Positions 1 to 9,481 of a DNA stretch of 64,000 nt are shown here, piece by piece (the first letter of the stretch is position 1; the number at the start of each line of letters is the position of its first letter). Under the pieces are notes generated by a model. The model was given only the letters and a program-made list of their open reading frames with translations. It was not told where the DNA came from and did not search any database. Source of the DNA: Planctobacterium marinum (GTDB lineage: Bacteria > Pseudomonadota > Gammaproteobacteria > Enterobacterales > Alteromonadaceae); the NCBI RefSeq assembly GCF_036322805.1, contig NZ_AP027272.1, forward strand, positions 3,410,001-3,474,000, read 5' to 3'. The translations under genes and the position numbers were made by a program.

Positions 1-878
1 TCTACTTGCTCCTGCTTTAACGCCGTTACCCAAGACTCAGGGACAACCTGCGCAGCAGAACCATCAGGTGCCGTGTATAAACCATTGTTTTGAATAAGTA
101 AACCCAGTTTGGCCTGATCAATTGGACGTAGTTCCAGTCCCGCACTGCCGTTGTGGCGTCCGTCGGCCAATATTTCCCAACGAATAGCGTTAATACCCAG
201 CGGTTCAAATAGTCGACTTTGAGCGAACTGCTGTAATGAAGTCTCGGAAACTGTACTGATAATAACTCCCAACAAATGTACGGTCGCCGAATTATAGGTA
301 AAGGTTTCACCGGGGTTACTGGTGAGGTTTCGCGACAACAAAAACTCCACTGGCTCATTGGACTGGGCCCATTCCACATAAAGTGCCGCCCCGCTCTCAT
401 CCCAGTCATAACCGCTGGTCATGGTAAGTAATTGTTCTACGGTAACAGACTGGGCCCTTGCATCAGCAAAGCTGTAATCCCCACTAAAAAACTCACCCAA
501 CGTGGCCTGCATGGATAATATTCCCTCGTCGATGGCAATACCGGTTAACAACGCAGTAACCGTTTTAGTGACTGAGCGCACGTGTTGTAGTTGTTGTGCC
601 GTTTGGCCATTGAAATATTGTTCAGCCACTAATTGACCGTTTTTTAACACTAACAAACTGCGCAGACCGTTTTGCGAAGCCGCTTGCGTATAAACGCCGG
701 ATATCACAGCCTCATCAATGCCGACTTCAGCAGGTGTAGCGTGGTTAATATCAGAAGAAACCGGTAGATAATCGGGACTATTGTTGACGGGAGGCACAGT
801 TACCGTCGTCGTATCAGACGAGCCCCCACCACAGGAAATTAAAGACAAGCAACATAATAAGATAACGAACAAACGCAT
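1..878 (-). CDS. Serine hydrolase lipoprotein, beta-lactamase class C family (3' end outside window)
   Basis: The frame is open from the ATG at 878 down to the window edge, so the C-terminus is missing. The N-terminus is a short hydrophobic stretch ending in a lipobox (LSLISC, Cys16) followed by a Gly/Ser/Thr linker, so an exported lipoprotein is expected. The family nucleophile motif SxxK is seen as SVTK (residues 102-105), and the second motif YxN as YNS further on. Known members are penicillin-binding-protein-like esterases, peptidases or AmpC-type enzymes; the substrate cannot be told. The third motif (HxG/KTG) would lie beyond the window. Confidence 0.9.
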   Translation of the reverse strand, partial: MRLFVILLCCLSLISCGGGSSDTTTVTVPPVNNSPDYLPVSSDINHATPAEVGIDEAVISGVYTQAASQNGLRSLLVLKNGQLVAEQYFNGQTAQQLQHVRSVTKTVTALLTGIAIDEGILSMQATLGEFFSGDYSFADARAQSVTVEQLLTMTSGYDWDESGAALYVEWAQSNEPVEFLLSRNLTSNPGETFTYNSATVHLLGVIISTVSETSLQQFAQSRLFEPLGINAIRWEILADGRHNGSAGLELRPIDQAKLGLLIQNNGLYTAPDGSAAQVVPESWVTALKQEQV

Positions 879-1010
879 AGGGACTATTCCGAGTCATTTT
901 TGCACCAGCTTATACAAAAAACGCCTCAAAAACCTACAAAAATGTGATGAACCGCGGGAATTATCATGCTGACTGACCCTATTCACTTTATCAGGAAAGT
1001 TACCTGAAAG

Positions 1011-1379
1011 TTACGGGACATATCCTGAGTCTTGATATTTGCGATAGCCCGCAGACGTTAGAGCACTTAGTTCGTCAAGGTGCAGTTTTTCCAGTCGAGT
1101 AAAATTAAAACAAGATTTTCCTTGCATGCGCTTTTTCAGCTGGGGGGAGAGAGTATCTAACAATTCCGGGAAAACGTAGACAGGCATCAGGTGAAAGGAG
1201 ACATAGCGCTTTTTGATGTTAACCGCTGCGAAAAACAAGGCTTTTTTGTTCTTCATGATGTGACGACTATTCAAATAATAGTCGTCACCGGTGTCCTTTA
1301 TGCAATCCAGACTGGCTGCATAAGGCGTCAATATTTGTTTTAACTGGGTGAACACCGCAACAAAATCTGATTGATTCAT
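1011..1379 (-). CDS. DUF1801-like conserved protein
   Basis: 122 aa. The central part (YVSFHLMPVYVFPELL, then KRMQGKSCFNF) matches the pattern I know from small DUF1801 (YdhG-like) proteins, which have an IscU/frataxin-like alpha-beta fold and no assigned reaction. No signal peptide or membrane segment is seen. It reads in the same direction as its neighbours but is separated by about 30 bp from the DUF2058 gene, so co-transcription is possible. Function unknown. Confidence 0.7.
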   Translation of the reverse strand: MNQSDFVAVFTQLKQILTPYAASLDCIKDTGDDYYLNSRHIMKNKKALFFAAVNIKKRYVSFHLMPVYVFPELLDTLSPQLKKRMQGKSCFNFTRLEKLHLDELSALTSAGYRKYQDSGYVP

Positions 1380-1409
1380 AGGCTACTCAGTCAATTTGAG
1401 ATTGGATTC

Positions 1410-1961
1410 TTACCACACCAGATCGTCAGGGATTTCGTAATCTGCATACCAATCTTGCTCTTCTTCTGAGAGTTCCACCTCGCCTTGCTGATCTGCCCGG
1501 TACAAAATACAGCTGGCATCGCGCTCAGCAATTTTATCTGCCACCTGAATAGGGATGATGGCGTAGCTGTCTTTGTGAGCAACAATAGCCAGTTTATTGC
1601 CTTGCAGATGACCTCGCGTTTTTTCATTCACCAATAGCTGCTTAATCACATTATCGTGAGTGAATTGAAATTTGATATCACCGTTATTAACCGGTTGCTG
1701 GTTCATATCGATCATTTGAATGATCTGCGCTGCAATTTGCTTCTTCTCAGCTTCTTTTTTTGCTTCAGCATTAAGTGCCATGTCTTTTTGCTTTTTGGCC
1801 TCTTGCTGTGCTTTTACCGACGCTTTGACTTCATCGGTTTCGACAATTTTACTCTTGCGGCGAATTTTGTCTTTTTTGCGTTTTTCGTTTTGGATTTTTT
1901 TTGCACTTTTTTTGTCAGCAAGACCGGACTTTAAAAGCTGCTCCTGAAGGGATAGGGCCAT
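1410..1961 (-). CDS. DUF2058 family protein (YaiL-like)
   Basis: 183 aa. The start MALSLQEQLLKSGL, the highly charged Lys/Glu/Ala-rich coiled-coil-like segment at about residues 20-75, and the C-terminal acidic tail are typical of the DUF2058/YaiL family, annotated as nucleoprotein or polynucleotide-associated but not biochemically settled. It appears cytoplasmic. A clear stop is followed by only 30 bp before the DUF1801-like gene. Confidence 0.85.
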   Translation of the reverse strand: MALSLQEQLLKSGLADKKSAKKIQNEKRKKDKIRRKSKIVETDEVKASVKAQQEAKKQKDMALNAEAKKEAEKKQIAAQIIQMIDMNQQPVNNGDIKFQFTHDNVIKQLLVNEKTRGHLQGNKLAIVAHKDSYAIIPIQVADKIAERDASCILYRADQQGEVELSEEEQDWYADYEIPDDLVW

Positions 1962-2014
1962 AACTACCTCAAGTTAATAACAATTGGGCTATTTTAAACT
2001 GAATCGCGACGGGA

Positions 2015-2911
2015 TCAATGCTCTACTGGGGGTTGCTGAGGAGTCCCTTGGGCGTCTGCCACTGTATACCAATAGAGAGGATCATTGACCGGCGTTTGCT
2101 CGGGTAAGACCGGATTATCCAGTTCAAACACAATGCGCTGCTGGATGTTGGCCTGCTCTATGTATTCTTTGTGTTCAGCAAAAAACAACTTATCAAACTC
2201 TCCCGCGGCGATTGCACGACGCAATCCGGTTTCCACCAGTTTTTTCATGACAATATTCTTTTTATTGAAGAAAAAGTAGGTGGCCGTGGGATAACGCAGC
2301 GCCAGATGGGGCTCAACGATCAAGTTTCGACTCTTTTGCGGATCCGCCATTTCGGCCCAGATCTCTACAATAGAACGCGGAAAGAAGCCCGCTTGTTCGA
2401 GACGCACAACATCAAACATTTCGTAATAATCTGTGGCCGTAACTACTTCGAAGCCATTGGATTGCAAAATCTTAGTATCTGGCCAGTCATGACCTTGTAC
2501 AGGGGTGTATTGACGCAATTCCTGAATGGTTTTGAAACTATTAAAGACATCGAGGTTTTCATCTTTTACCAGAAACAGTCGCCAGCCAATCAATCCTTTG
2601 TAAATTGGGATTCGAATGGGTAGTAACTCTTCTTCCCTGACTTTATCCGTCATGCTCCACACCAGGCTGATTTCGCGATTGGCTTTTAGCTGCTTAATGG
2701 AGCGCCCTTGCGATAACACTTTTTGACTGGGATATAAGTTATAGTTCACCCCCGTGTGCTTTAGCGCCAGACGCAACACCGCGAGCGGATAAGTTGTGCG
2801 TTTATCCTCAACATCATCCGGTCGCGGATAATAAATGGTCCAGGTCGCTGCGACTACAGGCAGTTGAATCAAAAACAGAAGTACGAATAGTAACAGTCGG
2901 CGTGATGTCAT
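2015..2911 (-). CDS. Exported periplasmic solute-binding-like protein
   Basis: 298 aa with an N-terminal signal peptide (hydrophobic residues 5-22, cleavage probably after VVA). The rest resembles the bacterial extracellular solute-binding family 3 fold seen in stand-alone periplasmic proteins of Alteromonadales: an early Tyr-Pro-rich strand, a mid-region lobe and a late segment on tyrosine and Phe-rich strands. No permease or ATPase is adjacent, so it may be a sensory or orphan binding protein rather than a transporter part. Its start overlaps the stop of the upstream NTF2-like gene (ATGA), implying translational coupling. Confidence 0.7.
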   Translation of the reverse strand: MTSRRLLLFVLLFLIQLPVVAATWTIYYPRPDDVEDKRTTYPLAVLRLALKHTGVNYNLYPSQKVLSQGRSIKQLKANREISLVWSMTDKVREEELLPIRIPIYKGLIGWRLFLVKDENLDVFNSFKTIQELRQYTPVQGHDWPDTKILQSNGFEVVTATDYYEMFDVVRLEQAGFFPRSIVEIWAEMADPQKSRNLIVEPHLALRYPTATYFFFNKKNIVMKKLVETGLRRAIAAGEFDKLFFAEHKEYIEQANIQQRIVFELDNPVLPEQTPVNDPLYWYTVADAQGTPQQPPVEH

Positions 2912-3321
2912 GCAGTGGTAAAAAGCAGCCTTTCCAGCTCTCTTTCTTCATCGTCAATTACAGAGACGATGATTTTTAAGGATTCCCCCTCAGATTGCAA
3001 TGTATAAGAAACAAAACAGCTAAACAGCTTTTGCTCTTGTACATTTTTAAAAGTCCATTTTACGTTGGAAAACATGATATTTTCTGACAGACGCATGGTT
3101 TGGCACACTTCAGCCTCACACAATGCAGCACCAATGGATTGCAAGCGGTCCATGAGATCGTCGATCACCTCAGCAATAGCCTCTGGGGTAGTGTAAACAT
3201 TCTTACGCTCATCACTCATTATTACCGCAGGCACAAAGTACATATCAGCAACGGCCCGTGCGTCGTATTGTTCGTAGGCCCGAGCGTAGTCATCAAAAAA
3301 CAGTTGGGAAAGTGAAGACAC
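2908..3321 (-). CDS. NTF2-like/SnoaL-like domain protein
   Basis: 137 aa. The N-terminal pattern FFDDYARAYEQYDARAVADMY followed by alternating strands is typical of the NTF2-like cone fold (SnoaL/DUF4440-type). Such proteins are small ligand-binding or enzyme-like domains; the ligand is unknown here. No signal peptide. Overlaps by 4 bp with the downstream solute-binding-like gene, suggesting a two-gene operon. Confidence 0.65.
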   Translation of the reverse strand: MSSLSQLFFDDYARAYEQYDARAVADMYFVPAVIMSDERKNVYTTPEAIAEVIDDLMDRLQSIGAALCEAEVCQTMRLSENIMFSNVKWTFKNVQEQKLFSCFVSYTLQSEGESLKIIVSVIDDEERELERLLFTTA

Positions 3322-3413
3322 AGAGCATTCCTATTGTGTAAAAAATCTATTTAGCTTATCGACTGATATTGGCTAAGCCTTGATAAATATCTAGTGCCTT
3401 ATACGGAATTTGT

Positions 3414-4127
3414 CTATTCGATCCCGATAAATTTATGGGTTTGCAATGACAAGCGCCAGTTGCGTTCAATACAGGTTTTAACGGCTAATTCAGTTGCTCG
3501 CTGCTGCTGGCTGATAGGTTGTAGGTAAATAAGACAGCTTGATTTTAACGCTTTGCCAGCCAATAATTCATCAAGCTCTTCAATGTGCTTTTCCATGGCT
3601 ATCGGGTGTTTTATTTCATCTGCTTGCTCCAACAATTCGCGGCGAACTTCGTACCCTCCCTTCATGTTGATTTTGGGTGAAACAGTAACCCAAGTGTCTG
3701 GATGCGTTTTCAAAGCAAAGGTACCACTGGTTTCAATCTGCACACTGTAGTCGTTTTCAATCAGTAAACTGGTAAGCGGTACCAAATTGTACAAACAAGG
3801 CTCGCCCCCCGTTAAAATGATATGTTTCGCGGTGTAGCCTTCTTCGCGCAAGATATTAAGCAATTGCTCGGCCGTGGCACGAAACCAGGTGTCCGAATCA
3901 CTGGATTTTAGTAACACCTGTGAAGCACTCTGCTCAGTTTCAGGCGGAATATCCCATGTGTGCTTGGTATCACACCAAGGGCACCCCACCGGACAACCCT
4001 GCACGCGAATAAAAATCGAGGGAACTCCCGTAAAAGCCCCTTCCCCTTGAATAGATTCAAATATTTCATTGATCTTGTATTGGGTGGTCACCTCATTGGT
4101 GATGTTAATCCGCTGCGAGTCATTCAT
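3414..4127 (-). CDS. queE: 7-carboxy-7-deazaguanine synthase QueE
   Basis: Radical-SAM enzyme converting 6-carboxy-tetrahydropterin to 7-carboxy-7-deazaguanine in queuosine/preQ0 synthesis. Seen: KINEIFESIQGEG near the N-terminus, the cluster-binding cysteines in VQGCPVGCPWCDTKHTW, and LTGGEPCLY (SAM/GGE motif). The ATG at 4127 gives 237 aa; an in-frame TTG lies 12 nt upstream. Divergent from queC across a roughly 115-bp gap, a common arrangement for a shared regulatory region. Confidence 0.93.
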   Translation of the reverse strand: MNDSQRINITNEVTTQYKINEIFESIQGEGAFTGVPSIFIRVQGCPVGCPWCDTKHTWDIPPETEQSASQVLLKSSDSDTWFRATAEQLLNILREEGYTAKHIILTGGEPCLYNLVPLTSLLIENDYSVQIETSGTFALKTHPDTWVTVSPKINMKGGYEVRRELLEQADEIKHPIAMEKHIEELDELLAGKALKSSCLIYLQPISQQQRATELAVKTCIERNWRLSLQTHKFIGIE

Positions 4128-4241
4128 TTGAGAATTCAATCTGGCTGCCTTTTGTTGGTTGATGAATTACAGCAATTGCGTTTACTGAAGAAACCACTAG
4201 AATCGCCGTCATAGCGCACTGATTATAGAGAATTGTGGCAA

Positions 4242-4901
4242 ATGACACAAAAAGTTGTAGTGATTTACTCCGGGGGCATGGATTCGTTCACGGTATTACA
4301 TCGAGCAATCAAAGACGGCTACCAGGTGTTTCCTCTGTCTTTTGATTATGGACAAAGACACAAAAAAGAACTGGATTACGCCGCCGGTGTGTGTGCCGAG
4401 CTGGGTGTGGAGCACAAAGTTATCGATATTTCTGCCATCAACCAGCTAATTGGTGGCTCCTCCCTCACCAGTGATATCGAGGTACCTGAGGGCCATTACG
4501 AAGAAGAAAGCATGAAACAGACGGTGGTGCCCAACCGCAATATGATCTTGCTTTCCATGGCTGTGGGTTATGCGGTAGCCATTGGTGCTAATAAGGTTTA
4601 TTACGGCGCTCATTCCGGTGACCATGCAATTTACCCCGATTGTCGCCCGGAATTTGTACAGAAGATGAATGATGTCAGCGCCATCGCTAATTATGAACCT
4701 GTTGAAATTTACTCCCCCTATTTAACTGTCAGTAAGATCGATATTCTCACCGATGGTTTGACAATGGGACTGGATTACAAGCAAACCTGGACCTGTTACA
4801 ACGGCCGCGAAAAAGCCTGTGGTAAATGTGGAGCCTGCCAGGAAAGACTGGAAGCCTTCGCTGAAAACGGTGTACCCGATCCACTCGAATACGAGAGTTA
4901 A
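4242..4901 (+). CDS. queC: 7-cyano-7-deazaguanine synthase QueC
   Basis: ATP-dependent ligase making preQ0 from 7-carboxy-7-deazaguanine and ammonia. It has the N-terminal PP-loop SGGMDS and the C-terminal zinc-binding cysteines ([18 protein letters not shown]). The ATG at 4242 (MTQKVVV) gives 219 aa, the usual length; a TTG three codons earlier is less likely. Acts directly after QueE, whose gene is divergent next door. Confidence 0.95.
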   Translation: MTQKVVVIYSGGMDSFTVLHRAIKDGYQVFPLSFDYGQRHKKELDYAAGVCAELGVEHKVIDISAINQLIGGSSLTSDIEVPEGHYEEESMKQTVVPNRNMILLSMAVGYAVAIGANKVYYGAHSGDHAIYPDCRPEFVQKMNDVSAIANYEPVEIYSPYLTVSKIDILTDGLTMGLDYKQTWTCYNGREKACGKCGACQERLEAFAENGVPDPLEYES

Positions 4902-5056
4902 CTGCTCAGCTGCGGATATCTCTGATAAGGCTAAAATCTGACTAATAGCAATTCATTCTATACAGAGTGAATTAATTTCGGAATTTAACGGTCCTGATAC
5001 GTTATTATGCAGTATTAATCTATGGATTATTTATCAATACATGTCGGGACAGGCAG

Positions 5057-5875
5057 ATGCAAAGCACATTAGAAAAAGTCGTTATGATTAAAGAAAGTTT
5101 CTGGCAACGGTTGCAAGAGGACGCCTTGCACGTGGTCACTTCGGAACCACTACTGGCCAGCTATGCGCACGCCTGTATTTTGAATCACCGTAACTTCGAG
5201 TCTGCTTTGAGCTTTATTCTGTCTAATAAATTAGCCGATGAAGTGATGCCCGCACTTGCCATACGCGACGTTTTTATGGATGCCTACGAAGCCGATCCAA
5301 GTATTATTGCTTCGGGTATTGAAGATATCAAAGCTTGTTATGACAGAGACCCCGCGGTGCATTCTTACCTGATGGTGCTCATTCATTTTAAAGGCTACCA
5401 AGCCATACAAGTGCATCGTCTGGCTCATCATTTGTGGCAACGCAACCGCAAAGATCTGGCGTTGTTTATTCAAAGTCGAAATAGTCAGGCCTTTGGCGTG
5501 GACATACACCCAGCAGCGACAATTGGCAAAGGAGTTATGTTTGACCATGCTACCGGTATTGTCGTAGGTGAAACGACTGTTATCGAAGACAATGTTTCGA
5601 TTTTACAGTCAGTTACCTTGGGCGGTACAGGTAAAGTCGCGGGTGATCGACATCCCAAAATCCGCGAAGGTGTCATGATTGGCGCTGGCGCAAAAATTTT
5701 GGGTAATATTGAGGTTGGCCAAGGCTCCAAAGTAGGTGCCGGTAGCGTGGTTTTAGATCATGTACCTCCCCATGTCACCGTAGTAGGTGTACCAGCAACG
5801 GTCGTTGGTCGTCCCTGCTGCAATAAGCCCTGCGATACCATGGAACAGAACGTCCTGGCAGACGATAAGCCATAG
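5057..5875 (+). CDS. cysE: Serine O-acetyltransferase
   Basis: 272 aa. Acetylates L-serine with acetyl-CoA, the first step of cysteine synthesis. The N-terminal helical domain (SATase N) is followed by a left-handed beta-helix of hexapeptide repeats from about residue 150, with HPAATIGKGVMFDHATG carrying the catalytic His/Asp region and VTLGGTGK the acetyl-CoA site. A purine-rich site (ggacagg) lies just before the ATG at 5057; an ATG 9 codons further in is possible. The C-terminal tail is Cys-rich (CCNKPC), slightly unusual. Confidence 0.95.
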   Translation: MQSTLEKVVMIKESFWQRLQEDALHVVTSEPLLASYAHACILNHRNFESALSFILSNKLADEVMPALAIRDVFMDAYEADPSIIASGIEDIKACYDRDPAVHSYLMVLIHFKGYQAIQVHRLAHHLWQRNRKDLALFIQSRNSQAFGVDIHPAATIGKGVMFDHATGIVVGETTVIEDNVSILQSVTLGGTGKVAGDRHPKIREGVMIGAGAKILGNIEVGQGSKVGAGSVVLDHVPPHVTVVGVPATVVGRPCCNKPCDTMEQNVLADDKP

Positions 5876-5917
5876 GCAATACACTTCTGCTTCCATATAT
5901 CTATACAAACCGAAATG

Positions 5918-5944
5918 CCAAATCATAAGAATGATTTGGTTTAA
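5918..5944 (+). terminator. Hairpin after cysE, weak terminator
   Basis: A perfect 9-bp inverted repeat (CCAAATCAT/ATGATTTGG) with a 4-nt loop, followed by a short TTT run, lies 43 bp beyond cysE. The U tract is short, so termination efficiency is uncertain. Confidence 0.45.
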
Positions 5945-6046
5945 TGACAGCATTACGATCGACTATAGTTATTACACTATAAAAATTTAAACTGCACTCA
6001 ACCCAAACACCCTGCCTGTTCAAAAAAACACAAACAGGAGAAGGTG

Positions 6047-6274
6047 ATGAATCCAGTCATTTCTGCGCAAGCAGTGGAACTTTGTAAATTTATTGCAGCA
6101 AACGAGGCAATTAAAGCTCATTTGTTCATGGAGCAAAGCCACTTACCTTATGATGTTCAGGATTTAATTCTGGCAGCACTATCTGGTTTACAAAAATTGG
6201 ATGGCAAAGTCATTGAGGAAATTCTGGAGGCGTATTGTCAATGCAGTAGCTTTGATGAGCGGTTGCTGCATTAG
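6047..6274 (+). CDS. Small conserved-type protein of unknown function
   Basis: 75 aa from the ATG at 6047, with a strong ribosome binding site (aggagaagg) directly upstream; a GTG one codon earlier is also possible. The product is soluble, mostly helical by composition, without a signal peptide. I do not recognise a family. It stands alone between cysE and a convergent LysR gene. Confidence 0.7.
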   Translation: MNPVISAQAVELCKFIAANEAIKAHLFMEQSHLPYDVQDLILAALSGLQKLDGKVIEEILEAYCQCSSFDERLLH

Positions 6275-6338
6275 ATGCCCCGAGCATAAAAGCTGCGAGG
6301 CACTCAAAAGGCGTATTATGCTGGCACGGGTTTAGCTG

Positions 6339-7292
6339 TTAACTCACCGCTGCCAGACTTGGCTTTGGTCGAGATTGTACCCCCTGCCCTGATTGTTCAA
6401 TAAACCAGGTTAACTCTTTAATGCAGTGCTTAAGTACCGGGTTAAGCCGCACGTTTTTGCCGTTCAGCACGTAAAGCTGGTGTTCAAACTGGAACTGCTC
6501 TTGTGCCACAGGCACAATAAACTCCTGCATTTCCGGGGTCACAAGGTAATCCGGTAATAAACCAATGTACTCGCCCGTCATGATAGCCGAGCGGCAGGAT
6601 TCCCAACAGTCTGACCAGATTTTAACTGATAACCTTTGGCCATCGCGCACGTAATTTCCCGATGACAGGCCGGACATCCCTACAGCTGGGAAGTCCTCAA
6701 GCGCAACCTCTTTCAAACTATCTACTTTTGAAAGGATATGACTTTTCGCACAATACAACTTACCGGTAACACTTGTGTTAATCTCGTTAAAGTTTACCGA
6801 TTCAGGCTTGACTAAGTCATAACAAGACAATACCAGGTGACACTCGCCAGAAAGCGCAACATGCTCTATTTCCTGATATTGGCGAGTCTGAATATTTACA
6901 TGTATATCGTCGAATTTTTTCATGGTGCTTTGTACCGCTTTTGCTACGGCAGCCATAACGCCCGATGAGAGAGAGGATTGCACCACCAGAGTAATGTGGC
7001 CGGAGTAATCGTCGTGTAAACTTTTCAGATTAAACACAAAATTATCAAAAGCACTGAAAATGCGCTTAGTTTCCTGATATACAATTTCACCTTCTTTGGT
7101 TAACTGAAAGCCGCCTCGTCCTCGTTGGCACAAAATCAAATCCAACCTTTCTTCCAGCTTTTTGATTGCCGCACTAATGTTAGGTCTTTGCATACGTAAC
7201 ACAGGTTCAGCTGCGGTAAATCCATTACACGATGCTACGGCAAAAAACACCCTTAACAGCTTAATATCGGATTCCTGAAGACGATTTAACAT
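6339..7292 (-). CDS. LysR-family transcriptional regulator
   Basis: 317 aa from the ATG at 7292. The N-terminal winged helix-turn-helix is seen in residues 5-65 (KLLRVFFAVASCNGFTAAE, then ISAAIKKLEERL), followed by the periplasmic-binding-protein-like effector domain. In the recognition helix the residues before NISAAIKKLE are more divergent than usual. Target genes are not adjacent in an obvious divergent arrangement: uvrB runs in the same direction and ends 190 bp upstream. Effector unknown. Confidence 0.9.
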   Translation of the reverse strand: MLNRLQESDIKLLRVFFAVASCNGFTAAEPVLRMQRPNISAAIKKLEERLDLILCQRGRGGFQLTKEGEIVYQETKRIFSAFDNFVFNLKSLHDDYSGHITLVVQSSLSSGVMAAVAKAVQSTMKKFDDIHVNIQTRQYQEIEHVALSGECHLVLSCYDLVKPESVNFNEINTSVTGKLYCAKSHILSKVDSLKEVALEDFPAVGMSGLSSGNYVRDGQRLSVKIWSDCWESCRSAIMTGEYIGLLPDYLVTPEMQEFIVPVAQEQFQFEHQLYVLNGKNVRLNPVLKHCIKELTWFIEQSGQGVQSRPKPSLAAVS

Positions 7293-7480
7293 GATACTCA
7301 CCACTTTTATCTATAACTGATGCAGATAAAGCCACACCAAACGTATTTGATTTTATACTAATTCACGAAACCTGAAGTTGCCCTAGTGATGGCTTCAAAT
7401 TGTGAAGTAGCACTACAAATCCGTGCAAATGTGTAGAGTTATTTAACCCAAATGGCTGTTTTGAGTAGTATAATTCCAGT

Positions 7481-9481
7481 TTATGAGCGCTGAACCACTT
7501 GTGAGCGCAACGCTTCTACCTGGTCTCGAACCGCGGCTGCTTGTTCAAACTCCAGATTCTGAGCATGCTCAAACATTTGTTTTTCCAGTCGCGCTATTTC
7601 TGCCATTAGTGACTTAGGATCAAGATTATATTGTCCCGGCGGCTCCGCAGCTAACTCATGGGTTGTCCCTTCGCCATCACTGCCCATGTCCATCACATCA
7701 GTCACTGGCTTGTGCAGCGGCTGTGGTGTTATGCCGTTTTCTTCGTTAAAGGCTTCTTGTTTTTCGCGGCGACGATTAGTTTCGTCTATGGCTCGTTGCA
7801 TGGAGCCTGTTATGGAATCGGCGTACAGGATAGCCTTGCCATTGATATTTCGAGCGGCACGACCAATGGTTTGAATCAATGAACGATCGGAGCGAAGGAA
7901 GCCTTCTTTATCGGCATCCAAAATCGCAACCAAACTCACCTCTGGCATATCCAGGCCTTCCCGCAACAGGTTGATCCCCACCAGTACATCAAATTTTCCT
8001 AAGCGCAAATCCCGAATAATTTCCATCCGCTCAACGGTATCAATGTCAGAGTGCAAATAACGCACCTTAACCTGATGCTCATTCAGATAATCGCTAAGAT
8101 CCTCAGCCATACGTTTTGTCAGTGTCGTCACTAAGACCCGTTCGTTAACCTTCACCCGCTTGTGAATTTCAGACAATAAATCATCAACCTGGGTGCCCAC
8201 CGGACGGATTTCTAGTTCTGGATCCACCAATCCTGTAGGCCTGACCACCTGCTCTACCACATCACCAGATGATTTCTCCAGTTCGTATTTGCCCGGCGTC
8301 GCGGAAACATAAATAGTTTGTGGGCTGAACGTCTCAAATTCTTCAAATTTGAGTGGGCGATTATCCAATGCCGAAGGCAAACGAAAACCATACTCCACCA
8401 GCGTTTCTTTTCGGGATCGGTCGCCTTTGTACATGGCACCGATTTGCGACACCGTTACGTGGGATTCATCAATGAACATCAAACCATCAGCGGGAAAATA
8501 GTCAATTAATGTTGGCGGCGGCTCACCGGGGTCTCTCCCCGACAAGTAACGACTGTAGTTTTCGATACCAGAGCAATAACCCAGTTCTGTCATCATCTCA
8601 ATATCAAACTGGGTACGCTGGGTAATACGCTGCTCTTCAATCAGTTTGTTAACTTCTTTGAGCTGAGCTTGTCTTTCTTTTAGCTCTACCTTAATACGCT
8701 CAATAGCAGCCAGGATTTTTTCTCTGGGCGTAACGTAATGGGTTTTAGGGAATACTGTCGCTCTGGCCACTTGTTTTTCAATAGTGCCAGTAAGGGGATC
8801 GAACAGTTGAATACGCTCGATTTCTTCATCAAACAATTCGACTCTGACCCCTTGTTTTTCAGAATCCGCAGGGAAAATGTCAATGACATCGCCACGTACT
8901 CTAAAGGTACCCCGTTCAAAGTTAACGTCGTTGCGCTTGTATTGCAGCTCTGCAAGGCGACGTAATATATCTCGCTGATCCATAATGTCGCCTTGACGCA
9001 AATGCAACAGCATTTTCATGCAAGACTCAGGGTCGCCCAAACCATATATAGCAGAGACACTGGAGACAATCACAACATCTCGCCTCTCCATCAAGGCTTT
9101 GGTAGCCGACAAGCGCATCTGCTCAATATGATCATTAATAGACGCGTCTTTTTCTATAAAGGTGTCGGTGGTGGGAACATAGGCTTCTGGCTGGTAGTAA
9201 TCATAATAAGACACAAAATACTCAACCGCGTTATTGGGAAAAAACTCCTTCATCTCTCCATAGAGCTGCGCAGCCAATGTCTTGTTGTGGGCCAGAATGA
9301 GTGTTGGCCGCTGCACCTTTTCAATGATGTTAGCCATAGTGAAAGTTTTACCTGACCCCGTAACACCCAACAAGGTTTGATGGGCAAGGCCATAACCTAA
9401 ACCTTCTACTAACGCGTCGATTGCTTGCGGTTGGTCGCCCGCCGGTTGATATTTAGATTTGAGCTCGAATCCTCTGGTCAT
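7481..9481 (-). CDS. uvrB: Excinuclease ABC subunit B
   Basis: 666 aa, the usual length. Damage-verifying helicase-like subunit of nucleotide excision repair. Seen: Walker [13 protein letters not shown], the beta-hairpin [12 protein letters not shown], the DEAD-like motif FIDESH, motif [11 protein letters not shown], and the C-terminal UVR domain ([20 protein letters not shown]) that binds UvrC. The ATG overlaps the stop of the upstream MATE gene by 4 bp. Confidence 0.98.
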   Translation of the reverse strand: MTRGFELKSKYQPAGDQPQAIDALVEGLGYGLAHQTLLGVTGSGKTFTMANIIEKVQRPTLILAHNKTLAAQLYGEMKEFFPNNAVEYFVSYYDYYQPEAYVPTTDTFIEKDASINDHIEQMRLSATKALMERRDVVIVSSVSAIYGLGDPESCMKMLLHLRQGDIMDQRDILRRLAELQYKRNDVNFERGTFRVRGDVIDIFPADSEKQGVRVELFDEEIERIQLFDPLTGTIEKQVARATVFPKTHYVTPREKILAAIERIKVELKERQAQLKEVNKLIEEQRITQRTQFDIEMMTELGYCSGIENYSRYLSGRDPGEPPPTLIDYFPADGLMFIDESHVTVSQIGAMYKGDRSRKETLVEYGFRLPSALDNRPLKFEEFETFSPQTIYVSATPGKYELEKSSGDVVEQVVRPTGLVDPELEIRPVGTQVDDLLSEIHKRVKVNERVLVTTLTKRMAEDLSDYLNEHQVKVRYLHSDIDTVERMEIIRDLRLGKFDVLVGINLLREGLDMPEVSLVAILDADKEGFLRSDRSLIQTIGRAARNINGKAILYADSITGSMQRAIDETNRRREKQEAFNEENGITPQPLHKPVTDVMDMGSDGEGTTHELAAEPPGQYNLDPKSLMAEIARLEKQMFEHAQNLEFEQAAAVRDQVEALRSQVVQRS

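Noticed and set aside
26-409. 127-aa ORF on the minus strand
   Set aside because: It is out of frame with the serine hydrolase that fills this region and lacks any family features.
4128-4241. preQ1 riboswitch between queE and queC
   Set aside because: I could not see the short hairpin plus A-rich tail pattern on either strand.
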